Below are positions 10,901 through 20,031 of a stretch of DNA of 64,000 nt, in pieces. Within the stretch, counting starts at the first letter, position 1. The number at the start of each line of letters is the position of its first letter. The position numbers and the translations under genes were made by a program. Below the pieces are notes generated by a model, which did not search any database, had not been told where the DNA came from, and saw nothing but the letters and a program-made list of their open reading frames with translations. This stretch comes from Rhyacophila brunnea (lineage: Eukaryota > Arthropoda > Insecta > Trichoptera > Rhyacophilidae), in the NCBI GenBank assembly GCA_022495005.1, contig JAGYXB010001793.1, forward strand, positions 2,294,001-2,358,000, read 5' to 3'.

Positions 10901-13900
10901 CCATTAGTATAATTTATTACGAGATAATTTTTGTAAAATATTCACGATAAAATATTATATTGATAATCTCTGTGATCCCAAATTTGACATGAATTAGGCA
11001 TTTTATTATTCAAAAAATCGGCAAGATTAACACATTTGAAGATGATTCTAAAGACATTTATTATAAGCTATGTCTTTGACCATTCAAGTGTGATAAACAT
11101 CTTATGAATAATGATTGCTTTATAATAATTATTGACCTAAGAATAAGGTAGTGTTTTTTTGAAATACGCCATTTTTTATGTCATTCCCCAGTGGTTAAGC
11201 TACAACATACGGCCGTAGCCATAAACTGACCAACTATAATTGAAGTAGGGAGTAAAATGATATTGACGCGCGTGTTTGAACATGTACCGTTTAAAAAAAA
11301 ATTTAAAAAAATGTGGTTAGGTACATGTTCAAACACGCGCGTTAACATAATTTTACTTCCTACCTTAATTATAGTTTGTCAATTTATGGCTATGGCCGTA
11401 TGTTGTAGCTTAACCACTAGGGAATGACAAAAGAAATGGCGTATTTCAAAAAAACACTACCTTATTCTTAGGTCAATAATTATTATAAAGCAATCATTAT
11501 TCATAAGATGTTTATCACACTTGAATGGTCAAAGACATAGCTTATAATAAATATCTTTAGAATTATCTTGAAATGTGTTAATCTTGCCGATTTTTGAATA
11601 ATAAAATGCCTAATTCTTGTCAAATTTGGGATCACAGAGATTATCAAAATATTTTTTTATAGTGAATATTTTACAAAAATTATCTCGTAATAAATTATAC
11701 TTATGGTTTTATAAATGCGTTTAAAAATTAATAAATGTAAAATATCTTAACACCACTGCACAGTTATGTACGAAATATGACTATATTCTAAAACATTAGA
11801 GCGAGAGGTTTAAAAGAATACTATTTTATGTAACAAAAATACTTTATGCAGTCATCGAATGTTTAAAATAACTATAAAGGATAATAAGGCTTCAAAATTA
11901 TATAAAAGATTATCTACAACTTTTAAGGAGTGTCCAGGATCATGGTTTGAAAATACAATAAAAACTCAATTTTGACCTTCGACGAGCATGTCCCCCCTTA
12001 ATCTAATAATACTAAACATCTTAAATTTTAAGATGTGTGTTTATCTCAATTATGTGGTCGGCCACAGCGGGGCCCTTGGCTAGAACCCTGTCAGCTCCCC
12101 CCCTTTGTAGGGGCCATGCATCACCCTGTTTCAAACTTTTTATAAGGTAATAATTACTTCCTGAACTGCCATTAGTTATCAGAAATGTGTGTAGTTTTCG
12201 CTAAGCATAATTCTACTTTGCCGTATATTATCCGACATCACATATATTTGGTTTCAATCTACAAATTCAAAATTAATAAATCATACTTATAAGTAGGAAT
12301 ATGGGTGACTTACTACCTACTGATATTGAATTTCACTTAATTGTCAAAGATTGTTGTAAATTTGTATTTATACAGATATCGAATTGCTTGGTGAAATTCT
12401 ACAAGCCATGGCCTGTAATTTCAGAATTTACTAATTCGCTTTGCTCGCTGAATGTAACTGTATCTTATGATCAAAAAAACCGTTGTGTTTACATCAAACT
12501 AAAAGTTATTGAAGTACTTCATAAGCGTTATCTTCCATTTTTCGATTTCTAGGAAACCAACGTGAAATACGTCCACTATACTGGTGCGTCCATGTGCTTT
12601 GGGCTTGGCACAGTTTATTTTTGGATTCAAGTAAGTATTCTACCCTTTTTAAAAATAAAAAAAGTCGAATTGTTCATCAAACAATTTGTCATTGAGAAGG
12701 TAAATTCCATGTTCGCCTCTAAGTGGAGTATAATATGGGTTTCCACAGCGTACAGGTTATATTGACAGAATTTACCTAGCAGGAATGGTTGTCAGAAATA
12801 TCACTGTCATTCACCCAACACAATAAATCCATGCTCTTAATGCATAATGATAAGCAAAGCAATACTACTTAGTGTTTCTCAATCTTTTTATACCTGCAGA
12901 CCACTGAAAATAGGAGAAACGTGTTGCAGACCGCTAACGCAGAAATAAAAAATATTATATAATATAACATACAATAACGTCTGATCACAGTTGATTTCGT
13001 CTCATAAAATCATTAATCTATTTTAAGAACAAAAATTCAATGTACAAACACTTGCAGGTGCATGGATTTTGAAGATGTTATTGGAATTTTTAGCATAGGC
13101 ATTTGGACGCCAAAAATTCGCAGACCACCAAAAAATCTCTGTGGACCACCTATTGAGAAATATTGCTACTCATCAACTTCTAGATCTAAATACACACTGA
13201 AAAAACAACGTGTAAATTTGATACAGTCCAAGGATTCTCTCCAGCGACCTTGACCCTCGTGGGTTCAATCAGTGACGTCGCTAGACAAAGTACCACCCTT
13301 AAGCAAACTTAGAATGCCGTCCCTTTTTTATTTTCAGTTATAAATTTTCTGCCAATTCGTTAGGCACCTACTTATCTACTTTATTATTCATTTGTCTCTA
13401 TCTTAAATATTTCAACAATATTTAAATTTACGTACGCATCATCTACTGAGAATTGAACCATTTCAATGAAACCTACTCTCAAACAATCGTGGCTTTAGGT
13501 GTGTGGTACTGACAGGTTTGGAGGCACCCTTCTGAAAATTTGTATCTGCAATAAATTACAATATGTATTGCAATCAATGACATTAATATGGACGAAGCAT
13601 TTGGTAAATAAAATGACACTCACTTTGTGTCGGGTCTGCCGGATGGCGAAATTCATATTTTAATATCGGTATCCTAAGCTCAAATGAACATTCTGCTTGC
13701 AAGCGGTCTGGCGACACCGCTGGGTCTGCCCATACAAAATTTCTGACTGTCAGGTTTCGACTCCGCCGTTATTGTTGTGTTACAAAATGCCAATGTGCCT
13801 AGTTAAAAATTGTAAAAAAAAAATCTACTAAGCACTCCAAGAAAGATGGGATATCACTTTTCATGTGTTAGTATTATTTATTATTGGTAAAATGCCATTT

Positions 13901-16900
13901 TAAGATATTGATGAATGTTTATTCAATGCAATTGAATGACAGAAACCATTGGACAAACGCCTGTGATGCGCTGGGCTCACATGCGTCTAATTTCCGAGAA
14001 GTCGTAAGTAACCTACAATCTGTTTCTAACGTAATGAGTAATAACACTAATACGCCATTACAATAAAGGTTATATTACTATAAATTCTTTAAGCTTATAT
14101 CGCATAATGGAAATGGATACGTCATATGGTCACGTGATGTCTACCTATGACTTTCATGCACAATTTCTCGTGCGCGCCGATATGAAGTGAGTTGTCCATT
14201 TAATATGTCATTGATTGCAATGGATATTACAATACAACAGTTATTTTTATTTCAATTATTTTATAAACTAAAATGTCGAGGAGATAAGAGAACGCACCAA
14301 ACAGCCTCTCATCAGACTAAGAGTGAAAAGGTGACCTGGGTCGGCTACGTGCTGTGGATGCCAGAACAGAATTTCAACAAGGCATGCCTGTTCTTCAAGT
14401 CACCCTGATTCCGGCGTTCGGAGTCCCGCTATTGAGTGTATACGGCGGATCTACGGGATGCTGGTCTGACCTGGAACAATGCAAGAAGACTGACTAGTGA
14501 CAGGGATTCTTGGAGGCCCCGCGTGGTGTCCATATGCGCTATTTGTATTCGCTTCTTTATTCACCACAATTTATAATATATCGCATCTGTGCAACGCACA
14601 ACCTGCCTACTTCCACAGGATGTCACTGGGTCCAATTGGTTCTGGAAAAAAACAAATCAATTTATTATTATAAATGTGGACTAATATGAAATTTTATTGT
14701 AAGCTAAATGGTTATTTTCAGGCTATAGTGTCCCATTCCCTACATCCGGTGTTTCATAATTTGAAGGTTGTATATTTGAGGCTAGCATTGTCGGTGATCT
14801 GTACCATCTTCTTCTGCATTCTTCTGATCACCGGAATTCTATCGCATATATACTTTCAAGGTAAGAAGAATTCTTTAACATTCTACCATAAAATTTTTAT
14901 TATAAGCAAAGAATTTTTAATAGTTTGGATTACGCTAGGCTCTCCCGAATTTCTCATAGACTTCGCAGTTATGATGTATGCATCTGCATATTCTGTCAGT
15001 CAGAGCTTGCCTAATGTGTGTAAAATATCGTAAACAAAGAGTAAACATAGATAGGCTTTACTGTATGAGCCTATATTGAAGCAGACTGTGAGTCAGATCT
15101 CAAGGACAAACACCATCACGAATATTACAAGCCTTTGTTTGCATATTTGTAACACTATGACTATATCTGTGTATATTTAAATCCTATTAGAGACAGATGG
15201 CGCTGCAGCTTAGTAAATAAATATATCTCTGGTCACGGTTAGTATTTTTTTACCTATCAACTGTCTAGGTTATTTATTATTTTTCTTAAGAAGGCCGGCT
15301 TTAAATAATCGCCTAGTATGGAGTCTTCACTGCCCAACATATATGAGGCCTGGTCACAGCAGTGTTTTGTAAATTTGGTTTAAATGCTTTAAGATAGCAC
15401 AGCTATGGTCAATATGGTATAATACAATCAATTTAATTGTCCCCAACGCCGAGTTATTGTATGTATGTAATTTTTAGGTAAAAATCCTCGAAAATGGTAC
15501 CCAAGTGATGGAGGATGGCACTACCATGTGGCGTCTACAGCTTCGGAGTGGGTGGTCGCCATCTCTTTCTGCTTTTACATCCTCTCTTTCTCCGAAGACT
15601 TCAGAAATCTCAGCTTGGATCATCCAAAGGTCGGTTCTTATAATTACATTTTTAGACCTTCATAGGTCCTAGGCACTTATTTTTAGAGACCTCAATCTGA
15701 ATGTTTTAACATAACACTTGAATGCAGGATGACAACACTTTAATGTAGGTACGTAATATAACTTTTGTAATCAATCACATGTAACGTTTAATATTATTAT
15801 AAATTAACAGTGGCACATGTGAATAAAAACTATAACTATTTTGTCAGCACACTTTGTCCACTGCAGAGATCTGCATGTTTTTAAATAATTTTTCATAAGA
15901 TCAGTGAGATTATATAAATTAATATTGGCAGGTAGGTATTTCTTATTTTTGATTTTATTTAAGTAAGGTAAAATTTAGTGAAAGATTCGTAGGCCTTAAA
16001 ATGTTTCTAGGCAATTGTGTCTTACGGATAACGCGGTTCTTTTTATAATATATGGTGTTTTATAAATATCGCCAACTGATTTTTACTACCTATTTCTCCT
16101 TCTTCCTACTTTATACGTTATTGAATAATATATCTTTATTTTCATCAAGTGACACTTCTTCAATTCACAAATATCGGTAACTTCATACTTATGAAAGTTA
16201 ATTCTGATTTCCTGGGAATCCAGCATTTTCAATCCCGGTATATCAAAATCAATAAATTGAGTGACATCCCGGAATTCGAAATTCCTAAATTCCAAACACT
16301 AATTTGATCCGATGTCGTACGATCAGTCATCATAAAGACCTGTTTATCTTCGCTATAATGGAGTTCTAACTATTAGAATAAAATAATATGAGTACAGTAA
16401 AACCTCGTTAATACGAATTCCAAGGGACCGAAAATTTAAAAAATATTCAAATTACGAAATATGAAATGTATGATGGCAAAAATACTAAAAAACTAAATAT
16501 AAAAGAAATAAGTTCACACAATTGACTAAATTCGGCCCATCATACTTCACTGCACTACCATTTTTGAGGCTTGCGCGCGCGTATGTGTCTATAGAAATGT
16601 ATGCATGCTTGCTGCATTCGTATTACGACGAATTTCGAATTAACCATGTTCGTATTAAGGGGGTTTTACAGTATAATCATCAGTCTCAATAACGTTCCAT
16701 TCATTAAAACATTGCAACCATTAGCAACCCTTAGCAACCAAGATGTTCCAGAAAATTGACTACCTTTTTAATGTATTTGAAGATACATAATTGAATCATT
16801 CTATTTTGCAGATTTGTTTCATCCGAGATTCGTCATCTCTGCTGATCCCTTCGGAGCCGAACAACATAGACGCAGCAGACGTGAACCCCGAAGACGTTCT

Positions 16901-16916
16901 GGTGATGGCCAAATGA
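7818..16916 (+). CDS. DRAM-family multi-span membrane protein, N-terminus missing
   Basis: Five exons join in frame: 7818-7966, 12553-12630, 14722-14860, 15478-15629, 16812-16916 (TGA at 16914). DRAM proteins are six-span lysosomal/membrane proteins that promote autophagy, p53-linked in vertebrates. The match is along the length: YIRHRQ, then GTLSCLGLSMVANFQ (vertebrate DRAM2 has GILSCLGLSIVANFQ), HYTGASMCFGLGTVYFW, a hydrophobic ICTIFFCILLITGI span, and WHYHVASTASEWVVAISF (vertebrates: lHxITTAAEW). Exon 1 starts with the last two bases of a codon, so at least one upstream exon with the first span(s) is required; it was not seen. The ATG at 7829 could start a shorter product but would lose those spans. 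All introns are full of transposons. The tail beyond the TGA is described separately. I am confident of the family but not of which DRAM paralogue it is. Confidence 0.9.
7967..10089. other. DRAM intron, left part
   Basis: AT-rich. Carries a tRNA-like SINE fragment at about 9763-9826 (B box GGGTTCAATTCCCAG). No exon recognised. Confidence 0.5.
10268..10465 (-). mobile_element. SINE family A, full copy
   Basis: On the minus strand it starts GGCGGCTCTCGTGG, carries A-box-like (TGCAGTGCGTAAGGCGC) and B-box-like (GGGTTCGATTCCCAG) pol III promoter parts and ends in poly(A). It is flanked by the 10-bp duplication AATTATGTAG (10258-10267, 10466-10475). Same family as 32736-32929. Confidence 0.88.
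10609..11997. mobile_element. 1.39-kb snapback (foldback) element, TTAA target
   Basis: Two arms of about 680 bp, nearly identical when inverted, face each other across a loop of about 30 bp near 11290-11320. The outer ends are GGGGGGACATGCTCGTCG and its complement, flanked by TTAA at 10605-10608 and 11998-12001. No ORF. It lies in a DRAM intron on the transcribed strand, so the pre-mRNA should fold into a long hairpin. Confidence 0.88.
12553..12630 (+). CDS. DRAM exon, 26 codons
   Basis: Acceptor atttctag, donor gtaagt, phase 0 at both ends. Encodes ETNVKYVHYTGASMCFGLG then TVYFWIQ, matching the family span that follows VANFQ. Confidence 0.88.
12700..12805 (-). repeat. SINE family B, decayed fragment
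   Basis: Diverged match to the ATATGGGTTTCCACAG...ATTGACAGAATTTACC...GGTTGTCAG order of family B; no head. Confidence 0.45.
12867..13168. mobile_element. hAT-like MITE, decayed
   Basis: Left end AGTGTTTCTCAATC and right end ATTGAGAAATATTGCT are imperfect inverted repeats, with inner GCAGACC words facing each other at both ends. I found no clean target duplication. Confidence 0.45.
13575..14213 (+). mobile_element. P-element-like MITE copy A (639 bp) with THAP remnant
   Basis: Ends CAATGACATTAATATGGAC and, reversed, CAATGACATATTAAATGGAC. Flanked by the perfect 8-bp repeat ATTGCAAT (13567-13574, 14214-14221). At 13787 a frame starts MPMCLVKNC and, after a small shift, continues STKHSKKDGISLF, which resembles the start of a THAP zinc finger. 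A THAP N-terminus plus 8-bp TSD points to the P-element superfamily. About 90% or more like the copy at 23107. Confidence 0.72.
14270..14540 (+). pseudogene. LINE 3' coding tail, broken
   Basis: Reads TWVGYVLWMPEQNF and, in other frames, ADLRDAGLTWNNARRLTSDR, a pattern found at the C-terminus of insect non-LTR retrotransposon proteins. Related to 36340-36540. Frameshifts and stops. Confidence 0.55.
14722..14860 (+). CDS. DRAM exon with ICTIFFCILLITG span
   Basis: Acceptor ttattttcag, donor gtaaga, leaves in phase 1. Encodes a short loop (HSLHPVFHNLKVVYLR) and one membrane span. A hAT element ends only 94 bp upstream. Confidence 0.87.
14861..15477. other. DRAM intron
   Basis: No element recognised. 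ACTGCCCAACATATATGAG near 15330 has no match elsewhere in the window. Confidence 0.4.
15478..15629 (+). CDS. DRAM exon with WHYHVASTASEW
   Basis: Acceptor tttttag, donor gtcggt (weak), leaves in phase 0. Encodes the last luminal loop and the last membrane span (WVVAISFCFYILSF), then SEDFRNLSLDHPK. Confidence 0.87.
15806..15890. repeat. Short repeat (GTGAATAAAAACTAT family)
   Basis: CAGTGGCAC(A/C)TGTGAATAAAAAC, then CAGCACACTTTGTCCACTGCAG. Similar copies at 6518-6590 (+) and 61535-61620 (-). Confidence 0.6.
16395..16671. mobile_element. TA-flanked pogo-like MITE (277 bp)
   Basis: CAGTAAAACCTCGTTAATACGAA at the left faces TTCGTATTAAGGGGGTTTTACAG at the right, with TA on both sides. It lies in the last DRAM intron, 140 bp before the final exon. 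Confidence 0.72.
16812..16916 (+). CDS. Last DRAM exon up to the TGA
   Basis: Acceptor tattttgcag. Encodes a 34-residue cytoplasmic tail ending NPEDVLVMAK, then TGA at 16914. The next base is T. The plus-strand frame 16814-16999 here is an out-of-frame shadow. Confidence 0.8.
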   Translation: MCFIRDSSSLLIPSEPNNIDAADVNPEDVLVMAK

Positions 16917-17873
16917 TTACAAGAGGCCCTCGCCAACACCCAGCAGATCCTCAGGCACCTTATCAAATACCGACAGATACGACCGACATTCAACAATAAC
17001 CTCTCACAAAGACTGAATTCTACCAATCAAAACCCTAACTACGGAAGCTTCGACAATAGCCAAGTCACCGATATAACTTATGATAGTATGTTACAATATA
17101 ACGGATCCAATTTAAAAAGATCTTCAAGCGTCGATTCAGCTTTAAATAACGACAGAGACTCATATGATTCGTCAGAATTCGCTGATCAATATTCCAAACT
17201 GTTTGAAATGAATCGTAGATCTTCATTCGATAGCAGAGTCTGTCTGCAGCGATGTTTTTATGAACCGCAGATGACAAATTTAGAGTCAAATATTAATATC
17301 ATTACAAATTCACTAGGTAACATTCGAAGATTTTCTATTTCCCGGAGCCTGGAGGATTTGGATCGTTTGGACGTTACAGTAGACATTCATCCGTCGCCTT
17401 GCAATGGTGCTGTAAAGATGTTGAAGAACGTGTGCCTGGATTCGACGGATAATGCGGCGGGTCAAGAGGGTTATGGGGAATCCCCCGGTAATCCTGAATC
17501 CAGGTTGGAATTCAACAATTCTGTGATAGGAGATTCTCAACAGAGTGCTAGCTTTAACTTTGAAAAGTGTGATGTTAATTTGGAACAACTTTTAGATATA
17601 GACTGTGACGGGTTGTTGACCCATAATGAGATAAACGGTTTGCAGAATACATTTAGTAATCATAACAGAGAACCCGTAAGTTTAAATAATAACGGTAGTG
17701 TTAAAAGAACCCGTGTTCATAGTAACAGTAAAGCGGGCGCGATAGCTACGCAAAATAAAAAATTAGTCAGTCTGTCACTTTCTTTGCTGTTGGCGGCCCT
17801 GCTTCAAGTTGTTAGATGCTTGACAGTAATGCTTGATGATACGTTAAGTTGCTTTAAGCAGGATATGTTCTGA
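16917..17873 (+). CDS. 318-codon in-frame extension after the DRAM TGA
   Basis: The DRAM frame continues without a stop from 16917 to TGA 17871-17873. It has coding character. NPEDVLVMAK before the stop and LQEALANTQQILRHLIKY after it read as one amphipathic helix. Three arginine/lysine-led serine sites follow (KRSSSVDS, RRSSFDS, RRFSISRS), a pattern favoured by basophilic kinases and 14-3-3 proteins. The end is hydrophobic (LVSLSLSLLLAALLQVV) and could insert in a membrane. The first ATG in the extension is at 17088, giving 261 aa if it were a separate ORF, but the 57 codons before it are equally protein-like. Possible explanations: stop readthrough, an alternative acceptor past the TGA (AG at 16924-16925 keeps phase 0, though it lacks a pyrimidine tract), a recent nonsense change, or a sequence error. 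Confidence 0.6.
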   Translation, partial: LQEALANTQQILRHLIKYRQIRPTFNNNLSQRLNSTNQNPNYGSFDNSQVTDITYDSMLQYNGSNLKRSSSVDSALNNDRDSYDSSEFADQYSKLFEMNRRSSFDSRVCLQRCFYEPQMTNLESNINIITNSLGNIRRFSISRSLEDLDRLDVTVDIHPSPCNGAVKMLKNVCLDSTDNAAGQEGYGESPGNPESRLEFNNSVIGDSQQSASFNFEKCDVNLEQLLDIDCDGLLTHNEINGLQNTFSNHNREPVSLNNNGSVKRTRVHSNSKAGAIATQNKKLVSLSLSLLLAALLQVVRCLTVMLDDTLSCFKQDMF

Positions 17874-18666
17874 TAATCATAGTAATTATTTTATATTCTT
17901 GCACATTATAGTTATGTAAATGATAAATTGTTTATGGTTTTGTGGGGAAAGTAATTGGGACAGGTCAACATATCAGACCCCGTGACATTTTGACAAGACA
18001 TAGATGACCAAACGTTGTAGGCAAACGTCGGCTAAAGTATACATAGTTTTCTATTGTAATTAATTGTCAATAGTAAAATGCCTTCTTCTCAATTTAATTG
18101 TTCCAAATGTATGGGATTTCTACGCTAGCTTACAGCATTTGTAAGTCTATGCTTTTGTCAAAAGATAGAGTTTGCAGTCGCATATTGAAAATTGTCTCGA
18201 CCGAGACGTAGTCATAAATCAAAAATTCTTCCGTGCGCATAGGCGATGCCATGCCAAGACAATGGTTTCATGCGCTTAGCCAAAATAAATGACAGAGTGA
18301 AACATTTTGGAATTATACATGAGCCACATGTCAAGTGAAATTTGTTGCTTGCGACGCCAGCTGTTTTTTTTCAAACTAAAATGTCGCAATTGAGCAGTAT
18401 GCGGTACATTAGGTTACATGTGTTTTCTGAATACCAACAAAATCACGTGTCAACACGACATTAGATGCGCAACCCGGCTTATGGCACGGGACCAAATATG
18501 TTGACCAGTACATAACAAACAATCTATTAAAAATGCCTGATTTACGAAACCCTTTCTTTTAATCTATCACAATATAATTTTATTTATTACTGCTACAGAA
18601 TTAGCTCAAAGAATTGACTTTGTTATTGTTAAATACAATGCAATTTTAAATATTTGACTTACATAG
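17874..18666. other. 3' flank of DRAM
   Basis: Likely 3' UTR and downstream DNA. GC-richer islands around 18180-18370 have no open frame of note. Confidence 0.4.
18284..18289 (+). terminator. Candidate poly(A) signal for DRAM
   Basis: AATAAA about 410 bases after the end of the extension. If used, the mRNA contains the whole 318-codon extension. Confidence 0.25.
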
Positions 18667-18668
18667 TA

Positions 18669-19354
18669 CACCCGATCCTCTTTTTGCACGGTTTAAAAAA
18701 GTATCGATTATTTTTTAATATCTTTTATTTACACGGATTTTTTTGCTTTAACACGGTTTAAAAAAACTAAAAAGAATAAAAATACATATGTATGTACATA
18801 TTAATCAAAAAATTGCGTTGCAATAGACCGCACACCACTGGTGCATACATATGTTGTCACCGGATGCCGCCCAGACATACAAACGTACATACATGGCGCC
18901 ACTAGTCAGTCACTTCGGGTTCGATATTAGAGACGCACCGCATGCTTCGGCGTCAGCGTCATTAATTAAATATTTCCAGCAGTGAGTAATTTTTTGCCAG
19001 AGAAAAACAGCAGTAAACAGGCACGTTTATTGTCAAGTAACGAGACTGAATGAATATATTTCTCGATGCTAAATTTAATTTAAATTGAAAACTATGTATT
19101 TTTATGTATAAATAATAAATAAATTCGATTTATTTTTGAGTTCAGGAATTTCGTATTTTGAGTTGATTTTAAGTAATGGAACCTATCTACCATTTTTGTA
19201 AGGGCACCTTATCTTTTTTTACACGATTTTGTTTTGCATGGTAGTCTTTGGAACGGTGACCGGACAAAACAGAACACGACAAAACAGAACATGACAAAAC
19301 AGAACATGACAAAAAAAATAAAACGTATCCCCCGTGCAAAAAGAGGATCGGGTG
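18669..19354. mobile_element. TA-flanked mariner/pogo-like element (686 bp)
   Basis: Perfect 20-bp ends CACCCGATCCTCTTTTTGCA (left) and its complement at 19335-19354, each bordered by TA. The right part carries three tandem 15-mers of ACAAAACAGAACATG. No transposase frame. Confidence 0.82.
19261..19316 (+). repeat. Tandem repeat, 15-bp unit x3-4
   Basis: Unit GACAAAACAGAACAT repeated with single-base changes inside the TA-flanked element. Confidence 0.85.
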
Positions 19355-20031
19355 TATTACAAAACATTCATTTTATTTCAATTCATTATCAATTTTGAGA
19401 ATACATAGTATAACAAAGACCCACATATTGTCTGGTATATTATATATATATTTAACCATAAATAGTAATAGCCGAAATGATAGTGTTTTTAATTTTATTT
19501 TACCAAAATGGATCATGAAATAGTAATTACATATTAATGCCAAATATAATGTAGGAATTAAGTTCTGTGCTTCACCCATAATACTAAAACAATGTTTGTA
19601 TTTATACCAATGGCTACAGGATAAAAGAGTTCCTTTAGAGAATAATTCCTACTATTTACAATTCTGTTAAGGAACTTTATATATAAAATTTGTGTGAATA
19701 ATGAGATGCACGTCGCGTACTATCAAGTGATGTCACAGTAAGCTGCCGCTACGGGAAAGAAGTGTGTAATGTCATTTTTCTTTGTGTTAAAAATGTTATC
19801 AGACCGATGCTCCCATCCTGTAGCACATTTTGAACCTTTAAACGAACATTGTCAGTAACCAAAAGTGTTTTTTCTTTTAGGCGGGTTGGCACTATGTATT
19901 TTCTATAAGAATCTTGTCTATTATCTATGGTCTGCAGGTTGAGTTCTGTTCAAAATATCATCGATGAATATAATATCACAAGTAATTTTAACGTACGCAC
20001 ATGTAGAAACTGATAAAATTAATTTATAATA

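Larger units (their letters stand above)
10098..12118. mobile_element. hAT-type MITE copy 1, carrying two nested insertions
   Basis: Flanked by the perfect 8-bp repeat CATCACCC at 10090-10097 and 12119-12126. Its ends (CCCCCACATCxTGAAGCGGG and the mirrored GGGGCCATG) match the copies at 24194 and 55270. A SINE (10268-10465) and a snapback element (10609-11997) have jumped into it. The 8-bp duplication is the hAT signature. Confidence 0.8.
13270..14628. mobile_element. hAT element of the CAGTGACGTC family, with nested element
   Basis: Left end CAGTGACGTCGCTAGACAAAG and right end CCACAGGATGTCACTG match the copies at 54778 and 60022. It is flanked by GGTTCAAT (13262-13269) and GGTCCAAT (14629-14636), 7 of 8 identical. 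It was later hit by the THAP-bearing element at 13575-14213, and it also holds a LINE tail at about 14270-14540. Confidence 0.78.

Noticed and set aside
10574..12010. Inverted gene pair or CRISPR-like array in the long palindrome
   Set aside because: No ORFs, no regular spacers; TTAA flanks and snapback form fit a transposon.
16814..16999. Plus-strand 61-codon frame in the last DRAM exon
   Set aside because: Out of frame with DRAM, which fits all splice phases; a shadow.
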